Shown: one piece after another, positions 33,981 through 42,575 of the stretch
Layout: the number at the start of each line of letters is the position of its first letter
Numbering within the stretch: the stretch's first letter is position 1
NCBI GenBank assembly: GCA_963704515.1
Contig: OY969913.1
Span: 2,232,001 to 2,296,000 of the forward strand
Origin: VRUE01 sp963704515
GTDB taxonomy: Bacteria; Actinomycetota; Thermoleophilia; Solirubrobacterales; 70-9
Length of the DNA stretch: 64,000 bases
Direction: 5' to 3'
Program-made: the position numbers and the translations under genes
The notes under the pieces: model-generated
The model's input: only the letters and a program-made list of their open reading frames with translations
Databases searched by the model: none
What the model was told of the DNA's origin: nothing

Positions 33981-35386
33981 GCGCGAGCACCGGGCCCAAC
34001 GGCGCCGCCCCGGAGGGCGGCGCCGGCACCGCCAGCGCCGGCGACTACGGCAAGACCGCCAGCTTCCTGGCGATCGGCGTCGGCCTCACCGGCCTGATCA
34101 CCTACGTCTACTTCTTCATCGCCTCGCACGTGCTCTCGAAGCCCGACTACGGGCAGATCACGGTGCTCTGGTCGGCCGTCTTCATCACGATCTCGACCCT
34201 CTACCGGCCGATCGAACAGCTGCTCTCGCGGCACATCGCCGAACACCGCGTCAAGGGCGAGCCGATCGGCGGCACGACGCGCAACGCCTCGCTGATCCAA
34301 CTCGGCCTCTCGCTGAGCTTCGCGGTGCTCGCCCTCGCCCTGCGCGGTCCGCTCCAGGACGGCGTGCTCGAGGGCAACGAAACGCTCTACTGGATCTTCT
34401 TCGGCGCCGTCCTCTTCTACGCGGCGAGCTACTTCGCTCGGGGCTTCCTCGCCGGCAACAAGCGCTTCGGGCTGTTCACCGCGCTGATCCTCTCCGAATC
34501 CTGCTTCCGCACGATCTTTGCGGTGCTGGTCGCGGTCAGCGTGCTCAGCGGCCAGTCGGCGGTCGCTGTCGGGATCGTCGCCGCGCCCGCACTTTCCCTG
34601 ATCGTCGTCCCCTTCGCCTTTGCCCGCCGCGCCAAACGCGAGCAGGCCGCCGCGCCGCCGGCGAGCGACGAGAAGGACTCATCGGTCTCGATGGCCAAGG
34701 GCGGCGGCTTTGCCGCGGCGGTGCTGGTGATCATGTTCAGCGAACAGGCCTTCCTCAACGCCGGGCCGCTGGTCGTCCGCGGCCTACAGGGAGCGGCCGC
34801 CGCCGGCTTCATCTTCAACGTGCTGATGATCGCCCGGGCGCCGCTGCAACTCTTCCAGGCGGTCTCGACCAGCATCCTCCCCCACCTCACCGGCCTGCAC
34901 ACCAGCGAGGAGCCGGGCAGCGAGGACGAGTTCCACCGCTCGGTGCGCATGGTCCTGCTCGGTCTGGCCGCCTTCACCGCGCTCGCCTTCCTCTTCATGG
35001 CCGTCGCCGGGCCGACCGCGATGCAGCTCGCCTTCAGCAAGAAGTTCACCTACGACCGCGAGGGCCTGCTGCTGGTCACGCTCGGCATGGGCCTCTACCT
35101 CGCCTCGGTCACCGTCAACCAGGCCTGCATCGCCCAGGGCCAGGTGCGCCGCGCGGCCGCCCGCTGGATCTTCTGCGCCGTGCTCTTCATCGGCTGGAAC
35201 TTCGTGCCGCTGGTCAGCAACGAGTACCGCCGGGTCGAGATCGGCTTCCTGCTTGCCGCCGGCGTCCTCCTCTCGCTCCTCTACTACGTCTACCGTCGTC
35301 CGCACGAACGGGCCGAGGACGTGCCGCGACCGGGCTCGCCCGAGGAGCTGGAGGCCGAGCTGGCGATGATCGACGACAACGTCTGA
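33977..35386 (+). CDS. polysaccharide flippase-like membrane protein
   Basis: 469 residues, about 12-14 membrane segments, beginning after a Gly/Ala-rich N-terminus: TASFLAIGVGLTGLITYVYF, SHVLSKPDYGQITVLWSAVF, then LLSRHIAEHRVKG and later GFAAAVLVIMFSEQAFLNAG. It resembles Wzx/MATE-type lipid-linked oligosaccharide flippases. The gene starts within the stop of the glycosyltransferase (ATGA), suggesting the two act in one cell-surface glycan pathway. Substrate unknown. Confidence 0.85.
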   Translation: MSASTGPNGAAPEGGAGTASAGDYGKTASFLAIGVGLTGLITYVYFFIASHVLSKPDYGQITVLWSAVFITISTLYRPIEQLLSRHIAEHRVKGEPIGGTTRNASLIQLGLSLSFAVLALALRGPLQDGVLEGNETLYWIFFGAVLFYAASYFARGFLAGNKRFGLFTALILSESCFRTIFAVLVAVSVLSGQSAVAVGIVAAPALSLIVVPFAFARRAKREQAAAPPASDEKDSSVSMAKGGGFAAAVLVIMFSEQAFLNAGPLVVRGLQGAAAAGFIFNVLMIARAPLQLFQAVSTSILPHLTGLHTSEEPGSEDEFHRSVRMVLLGLAAFTALAFLFMAVAGPTAMQLAFSKKFTYDREGLLLVTLGMGLYLASVTVNQACIAQGQVRRAAARWIFCAVLFIGWNFVPLVSNEYRRVEIGFLLAAGVLLSLLYYVYRRPHERAEDVPRPGSPEELEAELAMIDDNV

Positions 35387-35409
35387 GACCGGTTCACTAG
35401 GGTCCGTCG

Positions 35410-37209
35410 ATGGGTGGCCACGACGCCGAGCTGATCCTGATCGCCGGCGCCCTGCTCGCCGCGGGGATCGGTGGGGCGCTGCTCGCCGACCGGATCCGCA
35501 TCCCCGGCCTGCTGCTCTTTCTCGGGCTCGGCATGCTCGCCGGCTCGGAAGGGCTCGGCGGGATCGAGTTCGACAACGCGCGCCTGGCCCGCACCCTGGG
35601 CACGATCGCCCTCGTCCTGATCCTCTTCGAGGGCGGCCTCACGGCGGGCTGGTCGGAGATCCGGCCGGTGCTCGGCACGGCCGCCGCGATGGCCACGGTC
35701 GGCACCGCGCTCACCGCCTGCGCGGCCGGGCTCGCCGCCCACTGGATCTTCGGCTTCGGCGTGCTGGAAGGGATGATCGTCGGCGCCGCGGTGGCCGCCA
35801 CCGACTCGGCGGCGATCTTCGCCGTGCTGCGTCGCTCGACCCTGAAAAAGCGGCTGGCACGCTCGCTCGAGGGCGAGTCGGGGATGAACGACCCGGTCGC
35901 CCTGCTGCTCGTGATCGGCTTCATCGAATGGCTGCAGGACCCGAGCTTCGGCTTCGCCGACATGGTCGGGCTGCTGGTCCTCAAACTGGCGATCGGGGTC
36001 GCGGTCGGGCTGGCGCTCGGACGGGCCGCGGTCGCCGCCCTGGAGCGCGTGCGGCTGCCGACTGACGGCATCTACCCGGTGGCGACGATCGCGATCGCCG
36101 GGCTCGCCTTCGGCCTCGCCGAGGTCGCTCACGGCTCGGGCTTCCTCGCCGTCTACCTGACCGCGCTGTCGCTCGGCTCGGCGCCGATCCCGGCGCGACG
36201 CACGGTCGTCGCCTTCCACGAGGGGGTCGGCTGGGTGGCGCAGATCGGCCTCTTCATCCTGCTCGGGCTGCTCGTCTTCCCCAGCGCGCTCGGCGACGTC
36301 GCCTGGGAGAGCCTCGCGCTCTCGGCGGTGCTGATCGTGGTGGCCCGGCCACTGGCCGCCTTCGTCGCCACCGCCTTCTCGCCACTCGACCTGCGCGAGC
36401 GGGCGATGCTGGGCTGGGCCGGCCTGCGCGGCGCGACGCCGATCTGGCTGGCGACGTTTCCCGTGGTCGCCGGGGTCGGCAGCGGCGAACAGCTCTTCGC
36501 GATCGTCTTCTTCGTCGTCGTCACCTCGACCCTGGTCCAGGGAGCGACCTTCGAGCCGCTGGCCGGCAGGCTCGGTCTGACCACCGACGAGCCGGCGCTG
36601 CCCCGGCGGCTGCTCGAGTCGGGGCGGATCCAGCGGATGGGCGGCGAGGTGGTCGCGGTCCGGATCCCGCCCGGCGCCGCCGCCGCCGGGCACCTGGTGC
36701 GCGAACTTGGCCTGCCGCGCGAGGCGCTGGTCAACGTCATCGTCCGCGACGGCCACGCGATCCCGCCGCGCGGCTCGACCGAGGTGCGCGAGGGCGACGA
36801 GCTGCACGTTCTGGTCCGCGGCGAACTGCGCGAGGAGGTCGAGGACCTCACCCGGCGCTGGCGCGACGGCCCGGTCGGCAGGCCGCCGCCGCCGAGGCTG
36901 CCGCCGCGGGGCGCCCCGCAGATCTTCTCCGTCGGCCCCGGCGGTGAGATGGCCGACCCCTCGGCGCCGCGCGAAGTCCACGGCATCGCCGTCGTCTCGG
37001 TCCTGCGCAGCCGCCGCGACCGCCCGGCGGCCCTCGTCGCGATCGCCGACGGCCGCTACGCCCTCACCGCGGAGACCACCGTCGCGGTCGGCGACCGCCG
37101 CTCGCTCGCCGGCTGGTGCGAGCGCCGCGCCCAGCGGGTCGGCGACGACGAGCCGGCCGAGCTGGCCTGGTGGCAGGAGGTCATCGGCGCGCTGATCGCC
37201 CGCGGGTGA
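35410..37209 (+). CDS. CPA1-type potassium/proton antiporter (NhaP2/CvrA-like)
   Basis: 599 residues: an antiporter membrane domain of about 12 helices (ALLADRIRIPGLLLFLGLGM, IALVLILFEGGL, VAATDSAAIFAVLRRS, ESGMNDPVALLLVIGF) followed by a TrkA_C-like domain (VRIPPGAAAAGHLVRELGL, DELHVLVRG) and a further C-terminal domain. The ND and DS pairs are the ion-binding positions of CPA1 exchangers. It faces a K-channel-like gene across a 1-bp gap at the 3' end. Confidence 0.9.
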   Translation: MGGHDAELILIAGALLAAGIGGALLADRIRIPGLLLFLGLGMLAGSEGLGGIEFDNARLARTLGTIALVLILFEGGLTAGWSEIRPVLGTAAAMATVGTALTACAAGLAAHWIFGFGVLEGMIVGAAVAATDSAAIFAVLRRSTLKKRLARSLEGESGMNDPVALLLVIGFIEWLQDPSFGFADMVGLLVLKLAIGVAVGLALGRAAVAALERVRLPTDGIYPVATIAIAGLAFGLAEVAHGSGFLAVYLTALSLGSAPIPARRTVVAFHEGVGWVAQIGLFILLGLLVFPSALGDVAWESLALSAVLIVVARPLAAFVATAFSPLDLRERAMLGWAGLRGATPIWLATFPVVAGVGSGEQLFAIVFFVVVTSTLVQGATFEPLAGRLGLTTDEPALPRRLLESGRIQRMGGEVVAVRIPPGAAAAGHLVRELGLPREALVNVIVRDGHAIPPRGSTEVREGDELHVLVRGELREEVEDLTRRWRDGPVGRPPPPRLPPRGAPQIFSVGPGGEMADPSAPREVHGIAVVSVLRSRRDRPAALVAIADGRYALTAETTVAVGDRRSLAGWCERRAQRVGDDEPAELAWWQEVIGALIARG

Positions 37210-37210
37210 G

Positions 37211-38215
37211 TCAGGCCGTCGGCGCGGCCAGCAGATCCTCGAGCTGCTCCAGCGACCCCGTTTCGCCGATCGCGACGACGATGTCGCCGTCGGCGAGGAC
37301 CGTGTGGCCGGGGGGCTCGGGTTCGACGCCGCCCTTCTCGCGGCGCAGCGCTACCACCAGAGCCTCGCCGCGAACATCGTCGATCCGCTTGCCGGCCGCC
37401 TCGCAGCCGACGGTCACCTCGATCTCCTCCATCCGGTACTCGGGCGCCACATCGACGACGCCGGTGACCTGCGGGTGCAGAGCGAGACGGGCCATCTGCG
37501 AGCCGCTTGTCTTGTACGGAGAGACGATGCGGTCGGCGCCGGCGCGGCGCAGCTTGCTTTCGGAGTCCTCGACGCTGGCGCGGGCGACGATCGTGATGTC
37601 GGAACGCAGCTCACGAGCGGTCAGCGTGATGAAGATGTTCTCCGCATCGGAGTCGACGCAGGCCATGATCCCGGCGGCGTGCATGATCCCCGCCGAGCGC
37701 AGCACCTCGTCGTCGGAGGGCGAGCCCTCGATGAACGGGGCGCCCATCGCCTCGGCGCGCTCGCGCGTGTGCTCGGGATTGATGTCAAGGACGACGAAGG
37801 GGCGACCGGCTGCGCGCAGGTCGCGGCCGGCCTGGCGGCCGACGCGACCGAAACCGCAGATCACGTAATGGTCCCTCAGCGAGTCGATCTTCCTCAGCGT
37901 CCTTCTCTCCTCGAGCAAACCGGTGAGGTGGCCCGCGACGAGGAACTCGGTGACTGTGACGAGTGCGTAGAAGAGGGTACCCACGCCGAAGACGATCAGC
38001 CCGACCTTGAGCAGCTGGCCGCCGGTGCTGGCCGGCTCCGGGATCGAGCCGACGGTGGCGACCGTGTCGAGCGCCCAGACGAAGCCGAAGCCGATCGAGG
38101 TCCCTTCGGTGATCACGTAGCCGGCGGTGCCGAGCGCCAGCAGGCCGAGAATCGCCAGGCCGAGCATGCGCAGCCCCCCGATCAGGTCGAGCAGCGGCTT
38201 GCTGTCTCGCGGCAC
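37211..38215 (-). CDS. potassium-channel-like protein with TrkA domains
   Basis: 334 residues: two membrane segments flanking a pore segment, then an RCK/TrkA-N domain (HYVICGFGRVGRQAGRDLRA, VLDINPEHTRERAEA, ACVDSDAENIFITLTARE) and a TrkA-C domain (YRMEEIEVTVGCEAAGKRI, HTVLADGDIVVAIGE). The filter, TVGYGD in normal channels, reads TVATVGSIPEP (T54-V55-G56-S57-I58), so Tyr/Gly/Asp are missing. It may not conduct K+ in the usual way. Stop codon one base from the antiporter stop. Confidence 0.87.
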   Translation of the reverse strand: MPRDSKPLLDLIGGLRMLGLAILGLLALGTAGYVITEGTSIGFGFVWALDTVATVGSIPEPASTGGQLLKVGLIVFGVGTLFYALVTVTEFLVAGHLTGLLEERRTLRKIDSLRDHYVICGFGRVGRQAGRDLRAAGRPFVVLDINPEHTRERAEAMGAPFIEGSPSDDEVLRSAGIMHAAGIMACVDSDAENIFITLTARELRSDITIVARASVEDSESKLRRAGADRIVSPYKTSGSQMARLALHPQVTGVVDVAPEYRMEEIEVTVGCEAAGKRIDDVRGEALVVALRREKGGVEPEPPGHTVLADGDIVVAIGETGSLEQLEDLLAAPTA

Positions 38216-38226
38216 GGGCGCCCCGC

Positions 38227-38913
38227 TCAGACGGCGCCGGCCGCCCGGGCGATCTCGGCGTAGGCGGCCCCGGGATCGTCCGAGCCGAAGACGGCCGAGC
38301 CGGCGACGTAGAGCGAGGCGCCGGCGGCGGCCACCGAGCCGGCACTCGCCACGTCGACGCCGCCGTCGACCTCGATCCTGGCCTTGCCGACGAGCGGCCT
38401 GAGGCGCGCGACCTTGTCCGGCGAGCCGGGGATGAAGGCCTGGCCTCCCCAGCCGGGGTTGACGGTCATGCAGAGGACGATGTCGGCGAGATCGCGCAGC
38501 TCGGAGACCGCCTCGACCGGCGTGCCCGGGTTGAGCGCGATCCCCGCCAAGCAGCCGAGCTCGCGGATCGCGGCCAGGGTGCGGTTGGCGTGCGCGGTCG
38601 CCTCGACGTGGAAGGTGATCGAGTCGGCGCCGGCCTCCGCAAAGGCCTCGATCTGGCGCTCGGGCGCCTCGATCATCAGGTGCACGTCGAGCACGGCGCC
38701 GGCGGCGTGCACCCGGTCGGCGATCGAGCCGGCAACCAGCGGCCCGATCGTGATCGGCGGCACGAAATGCCCGTCCATCACATCGAAGTGGATCACCCGC
38801 GCTCCCGCCCCGAGCACCTCGTCGAGCTGCTCCCCGAGCCGCCCGAAGTCGGCCGAGAGGATCGACGGCGCCACCCGCGGCGCGGCGACTATCTCCTTCA
38901 TCCGCTCGCTCAT
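38227..38913 (-). CDS. rpe: ribulose-phosphate 3-epimerase
   Basis: 228 residues from the ATG at 38913 (MSERMKEIVAAPRVAPSILS). Epimerises ribulose-5-P and xylulose-5-P in the pentose phosphate pathway. Motifs: HFDVMDGHFVPPITIGP, VLDVHLMIEAPE, MTVNPGWGGQAFIP and EVDGGVDVASA. An in-frame upstream extension to 39009 overlaps the zinc-ribbon gene and is not used. Start overlaps that gene's stop (ATGA). Confidence 0.96.
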   Translation of the reverse strand: MSERMKEIVAAPRVAPSILSADFGRLGEQLDEVLGAGARVIHFDVMDGHFVPPITIGPLVAGSIADRVHAAGAVLDVHLMIEAPERQIEAFAEAGADSITFHVEATAHANRTLAAIRELGCLAGIALNPGTPVEAVSELRDLADIVLCMTVNPGWGGQAFIPGSPDKVARLRPLVGKARIEVDGGVDVASAGSVAAAGASLYVAGSAVFGSDDPGAAYAEIARAAGAV

Positions 38914-39149
38914 ATCGGCCTCAGCATCGAACCGCCGCAGATCTGGCAGGTCATGTCCTCGGTGGTGCTCATCCGCGCGATGGTTTGGTGTTCGCCGCAG
39001 TCGGGGCACTGCGAGACGAGCTCATAGCGGCGCAGACAGTACACGCAGCGAAAGCGGCCCGGGAGCTGCGTCGGGCGCAGCCAGGGCTCGCCGCAGCTCG
39101 GGCAGGCCGCCCGTCGGATCGCGCTCTCGCCTTTCTCCGCCTCACCCAT
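38910..39149 (-). CDS. small zinc-ribbon protein with four CxxC pairs
   Basis: 79 residues containing CPSC, CVYC, CPDC and CQIC, enough ligands for two zinc sites; the spacing and the RCVYCLRRYELVSQCPDCG core look like YfgJ-type zinc ribbons. Function unknown; possibly a nucleic-acid or ribosome-related partner given its place between rsmB and rpe. The ATG at 39149 overlaps the rsmB stop by 8 bases; other in-frame ATGs a few codons upstream are possible. Confidence 0.8.
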   Translation of the reverse strand: MGEAEKGESAIRRAACPSCGEPWLRPTQLPGRFRCVYCLRRYELVSQCPDCGEHQTIARMSTTEDMTCQICGGSMLRPI

Positions 39150-40470
39150 CGCCACCATCATCGCGGCTCGACCGGCAGATGAAGAAGCCGGTGGTCCCGT
39201 CGCGGTCGGGACGGAGCTGGATCTGAGGGTCGCCGGATGCCTGGTCCTCGTTCTCGCGGCGGCTGATCGTGCAGGTCGAGTAGACCAGCGTGCCGCCGGG
39301 GCGGAGCGCCTCGCGGGCGCCGCGCAGCAGCTCGGCCTGGACCTCGACCAGGCGCTCGATCGTCGCCGGGGACTTGCGCCAGCGGGCGTCCGGGCGCGAG
39401 GCGAGGGCGCCGAGATCCGAGCAGGGCGGGTCGAGGAGCACGCGGTCGAAGCCCGCCCGCCAGACCGGTTTCGCCTCGGACTCGACCACGGTGACGCTGC
39501 GCAAGCCGAGGCGGCGAGCCTGGTCGGCAACTTCCGCGGCGCGCCCGGCGTCCTTCTCCACCGAGATCACCTCGCCGCGGTCCTCCATGCGCGCCGCGAT
39601 CTGGCCGGTCTTGATCCCCGGCCCGGCGCAGAGGTCGAGCACGTGCTCGCCCGGCCGCGGGTCGAGCACCGAGACGACCGCGGCGGACCCACGGCTCTGC
39701 GGCGTCAGCAACCCCTCCCGGACCATCTCCGGCACGAGCTCGCCGGTCCGACCCTCGACCACGATCATCTCCGGCAGCTCCAACGGGCTTCCGGTGCGCT
39801 TTTTTCCCTCTATGACCGGAAAAGGCGCACCGGAAGCGGCTGGGGTCGCGCTGACGCCCGCGGCGTTGAGGCGCTCGAGGACGGTGGAGGGATCGGTGCG
39901 CAGGGTGTTGACGCGGAACGCGGTCTCCGGCGGCTCGTTGCAGGCGGCGAGCAGCGAGCGGGCGTCCCCGGCGCCGAGCTCGCGCCACCACATCTGGGCC
40001 AGCCAGAGCGGCGCCGAGTGGGCGACGGCGGCTGCCTCGGGAGTCGAGTCGTCACCGAGCAGGTCCTCGCGCAGCCGCTCGCCCTCGCGGGCGGCGCGGC
40101 GCAGCACCGCGTTGGCGAAGCCGGCGGCATGGGCCGCGCCGGCCGCCTTGACCAGCTCGACCGCTTGGTCGACGGCGGCGTGGTCAGGCGTCGCGTCGGC
40201 GAAGAGCAGCTCATAGAGGCCGAGGCGGAGCGCCGCCAGCACGGGCGGGTCGAGGCTGCGCAGCCGGCGCTCCGTGAGGCGGGAGATCGCGGCGTCGCTC
40301 GTGCCGCGGCGCTGCACGGCGCCGTAGGCGAGGCGCTGGGCCTGGGCCCGCTCGCGCCCGCCGAGCCCGGCCGCGTCCGCCGCCTCGCGGAAGGCGCGCT
40401 CGGTGTGGGCTTCGCGCTCGAAGGTCGCCCGCACCACGTCGTAGGCGAGCTGGCGTGCGGGCGCGATCAC
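39142..40470 (-). CDS. rsmB: 16S rRNA (cytosine967-C5)-methyltransferase, with element-derived peptide
   Basis: 442 residues from the GTG at 40470, which overlaps the fmt stop (GTGA). N-terminal NusB-like RNA-binding domain (ARQLAYDVVRATFEREAH onward), then the RsmB/NOL1 catalytic domain with SAM motif VLDLCAGPGIKTGQIA, DPPCSDLGAL and the nucleophile region VYSTCTISRRENE. Residues 212-228 (ASGAPFPVIEGKKRTGS) come from a 47-bp palindrome, lengthening the linker before the catalytic domain. Confidence 0.95.
   Translation of the reverse strand: MIAPARQLAYDVVRATFEREAHTERAFREAADAAGLGGRERAQAQRLAYGAVQRRGTSDAAISRLTERRLRSLDPPVLAALRLGLYELLFADATPDHAAVDQAVELVKAAGAAHAAGFANAVLRRAAREGERLREDLLGDDSTPEAAAVAHSAPLWLAQMWWRELGAGDARSLLAACNEPPETAFRVNTLRTDPSTVLERLNAAGVSATPAASGAPFPVIEGKKRTGSPLELPEMIVVEGRTGELVPEMVREGLLTPQSRGSAAVVSVLDPRPGEHVLDLCAGPGIKTGQIAARMEDRGEVISVEKDAGRAAEVADQARRLGLRSVTVVESEAKPVWRAGFDRVLLDPPCSDLGALASRPDARWRKSPATIERLVEVQAELLRGAREALRPGGTLVYSTCTISRRENEDQASGDPQIQLRPDRDGTTGFFICRSSRDDGGDG
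39789..39835 (-). repeat. 47-bp palindrome inside rsmB (copy B)
   Basis: On the minus strand begins TTCCGGTGCGCCTTTT and ends AAAGCGCACCGGAA, 47 bp. Same orientation and same codon phase as the copy in ribD: its first base is the third base of codon 212, and it reads SGAPFPVIEGKKRTG. The middle differs from copy A at the DNA level, yet SGAP, P, E, KR and G are kept at the same positions. Confidence 0.9.
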
Positions 40471-41372
40471 AGCTTCGGCAGCGAGTGGCCGCGCAGGTAG
40501 GCGTCCGCCGCCATCGGCCTGCCGCCGGGCGGCTGCACGACCTCGAGCCGCAGGGTGCCGCGGCCGCAGCCGAGCAGCAGCGCTCCCCACTCCGCCCGCA
40601 TCTCGCCGGCCTTGACGCCGACGTCGACGGCGCGGGCGCGGCGCACTCCCAGCCGCTCGCCGCCCTCGGTCTCCAGGTAGGCGCCGACGTGCGGGGTCAA
40701 CGCCCGCACCGTGCGGGCCAGCTCGGCCGCCGGCCGGCGCGGGTCGAGGCGTCGCTCGTCCGCTTCGATCTTCTCCGCGTAGGTCGCCTCGTCCTCATCC
40801 TGATCCGTGAACTCGAGGCTGCCCTCGGCGAGCAGATGGAGGGCCCGCACCAGCAGCTCGCCGCCCAGCGCCGCCAGCCTGGCCGAGAGCGTCTCGAAGT
40901 CGTCCTCGGTGCCGACCCCAACCTCCTCGCGCAGGGCCACCGGGCCGGAGTCGAGACCCGCGGTCACCCGCATCACGCAGACTCCGGTGCGCTCGTCGCC
41001 GGCCATGATCGCCCGCTCGATCGGCGCCGCGCCGCGCCAGCGAGGCAGCAGCGAGGGGTGCACGTTGAGCATTGGCCAGCGCGAAAGCAGCGGCTCGCGG
41101 ATCAGCTGCCCGAAGGCGCAGACGGCGACCGCCTCGGGCTGGACGGCCTCGATCCGCGCCAGCGCGGCCTCGTCGTTGACGTCGACGCACTGCAGCAGGT
41201 CGATGCCGAGCTCGCGAGCCGCCTCAGCCACCGGTGGCGCCAGCGTGCGGCGCCCGCGCCCCTTCGGCCGGTCGGGCGGGGTGATGACGAGCAGCGGGCG
41301 GTGCGGCGAGTCGGCCAGCGCCCGCAAGTCGGTGGCGGCGAACTCCGAGGTTCCGAGGTAGACCGTCCTCAC
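40467..41372 (-). CDS. fmt: methionyl-tRNA formyltransferase
   Basis: 301 residues: MRTVYLGTSEFAATDLRAL, the catalytic loop NVHPSLLPRWRGAAPIERAI, DSGPVALREEVGV and the C-terminal domain. Formylates initiator Met-tRNA. Slightly divergent nucleotide-binding N-terminus but the key Asn-His-Asp region is present. Overlaps def by 4 bases (ATGA or GTGA) and rsmB by 4. Confidence 0.96.
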   Translation of the reverse strand: MRTVYLGTSEFAATDLRALADSPHRPLLVITPPDRPKGRGRRTLAPPVAEAARELGIDLLQCVDVNDEAALARIEAVQPEAVAVCAFGQLIREPLLSRWPMLNVHPSLLPRWRGAAPIERAIMAGDERTGVCVMRVTAGLDSGPVALREEVGVGTEDDFETLSARLAALGGELLVRALHLLAEGSLEFTDQDEDEATYAEKIEADERRLDPRRPAAELARTVRALTPHVGAYLETEGGERLGVRRARAVDVGVKAGEMRAEWGALLLGCGRGTLRLEVVQPPGGRPMAADAYLRGHSLPKL

Positions 41373-42013
41373 GCGTCAGCGCGGGGCTCGCGGTGGTGAC
41401 CGCCGTCGTCCGGCTCGGCCTCCTCCTCGGCTGAGGGGCTGTAGCCCGTCCCCTCGCGCAGGGCGCGCAGGGCGGCCTTGCGCTGAGCGCGCGGCGCCCG
41501 GTCGAGGATCAAGACACCGTCGAGATGGTCGAGCTCGTGCTGCAGGACGCGGGCCTCGAGCCCGGAGGCCTCGATCAGCACCTCCTCGCCGTCGAGATCG
41601 CGGCCGGCGAAACGCGCGTGCAGCGGCCGCTCGACGTCCATCGAGACGCGTGGCAGACTGAGACAGCCCTCCTCGGCGACGACCAGCTCGTCTGAGAGCC
41701 ACTCGATCTCCGGGTTGACCAGCGCCGTCGGCTCGCTGTCGCCGCCGGCCTGGAAGACGAGCAGCCGGCGCAGCATCCCCAGCTGCGTGGCCGCCAGCCC
41801 GACCCCCATCCCCTCCTGCATGATCCGCACCATCCGCTCGACCTCGGCTCGCAGCTCGGCGCCGAACTCGCGCACCGGCGACGCCACGCTCTTCAGCACC
41901 GGATCGCCGAACTTGACCACGTGCGCCAACGCCGCCTCGCGGCGCGCCAGCAGCTCGGCTTCGAGCTCGCCCTCGGCGCGCTCCTCGGTATCGGTTTCGG
42001 CCGGTTCGCTCAC
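41369..42013 (-). CDS. def: peptide deformylase
   Basis: 214 residues from the GTG at 42013 (VSEPAETDTEER). Metal-dependent deformylase with its three motifs: GVGLAATQLG, EEGCLSLP and QHELDHLDGVL. A longer N-terminus than the E. coli enzyme is common in actinobacteria; the acidic C-terminal tail (EEEAEPDDGGHH) is not required. A TACAAT sequence ends 7 bp upstream of the GTG, suggesting a leaderless transcript; a TTG at 42061 is an alternative start. Confidence 0.93.
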   Translation of the reverse strand: MSEPAETDTEERAEGELEAELLARREAALAHVVKFGDPVLKSVASPVREFGAELRAEVERMVRIMQEGMGVGLAATQLGMLRRLLVFQAGGDSEPTALVNPEIEWLSDELVVAEEGCLSLPRVSMDVERPLHARFAGRDLDGEEVLIEASGLEARVLQHELDHLDGVLILDRAPRAQRKAALRALREGTGYSPSAEEEAEPDDGGHHREPRADA

Positions 42014-42020
42014 AAGAGCG

Positions 42021-42026
42021 ATTGTA
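42021..42026 (-). promoter_or_regulatory. possible -10 box of def
   Basis: TACAAT on the minus strand, with transcription expected to begin at or next to the GTG of def. A good -35 was not seen 17 bases upstream. This supports the GTG start but the promoter itself is only a candidate. Confidence 0.3.
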
Positions 42027-42099
42027 TGGACCGAAGGCGCAGCCGGATCGCGCCCGGCCAAAGGGGCGCCTTCCGTACCCCTGGCCCGCAGTCAAACCG

Positions 42100-42282
42100 C
42101 TATCGAGCGTGACCGCGCCTGTGCATATGGATCCGAGAGCCCAGCACGATGCCAGTGACCATCGCCACGGGCACCGCGACTATCTCAAACAGATAGATAC
42201 CCGGCCCGCTCACTCCGAGCATGGCCCCAATGCCCGCCAGAGCGACGGCTGTGACAGCGCTGACAAAACGTCTCGTCCACAT
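42100..42282 (-). CDS. small membrane protein
   Basis: A 60-residue ORF (MWTRRFVSAVTAVALAGIGA, then GIYLFEIVAVPVAMVTGIVL) with two hydrophobic segments and a basic His/Arg tail. It starts 10 bp after the stop of another small membrane ORF (42293-42454). No family recognised. Tandem arrangement and hydrophobic pattern argue for real genes, but there is no homology evidence. Confidence 0.45.
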   Translation of the reverse strand: MWTRRFVSAVTAVALAGIGAMLGVSGPGIYLFEIVAVPVAMVTGIVLGSRIHMHRRGHAR

Positions 42283-42292
42283 GGGCCTCACC

Positions 42293-42454
42293 TTACGCCT
42301 CGATGGCTCCGAGCACCCACAAACAGACGAAGATGAGGGCACTGAGGAACATCCCCTCCCGCCACCCGTCGACGGCGGGCTCCCATCCGAACAGCGACGC
42401 CAGCCGCACAAACACCTCGCCAAGCAGACCGCCGAGCATCGCCAGTCCCGACAT
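42293..42454 (-). CDS. small membrane protein
   Basis: A 53-residue ORF starting at ATG 42454 (MSGLAMLGGLLGEVFVRLAS), with hydrophobic segments before and after a WEPAVDGWREG middle and ending LWVLGAIEA. Followed after 10 bp by the second small membrane ORF. Not recognised as any family. The stretch between it and the priA stop (42455-42575) shows nothing. Confidence 0.4.
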   Translation of the reverse strand: MSGLAMLGGLLGEVFVRLASLFGWEPAVDGWREGMFLSALIFVCLWVLGAIEA

Positions 42455-42575
42455 CGGTCAAGGCAAAGCCGCCGTCGGCCACAGTGGAGGCGAACAAGGT
42501 GCCAAAGCGCATGGGCATTGGCCCTATAAGGGCTCGGGAGCCGAATCTCTCCCCCCTGACCCAAAGAAATCGGGA

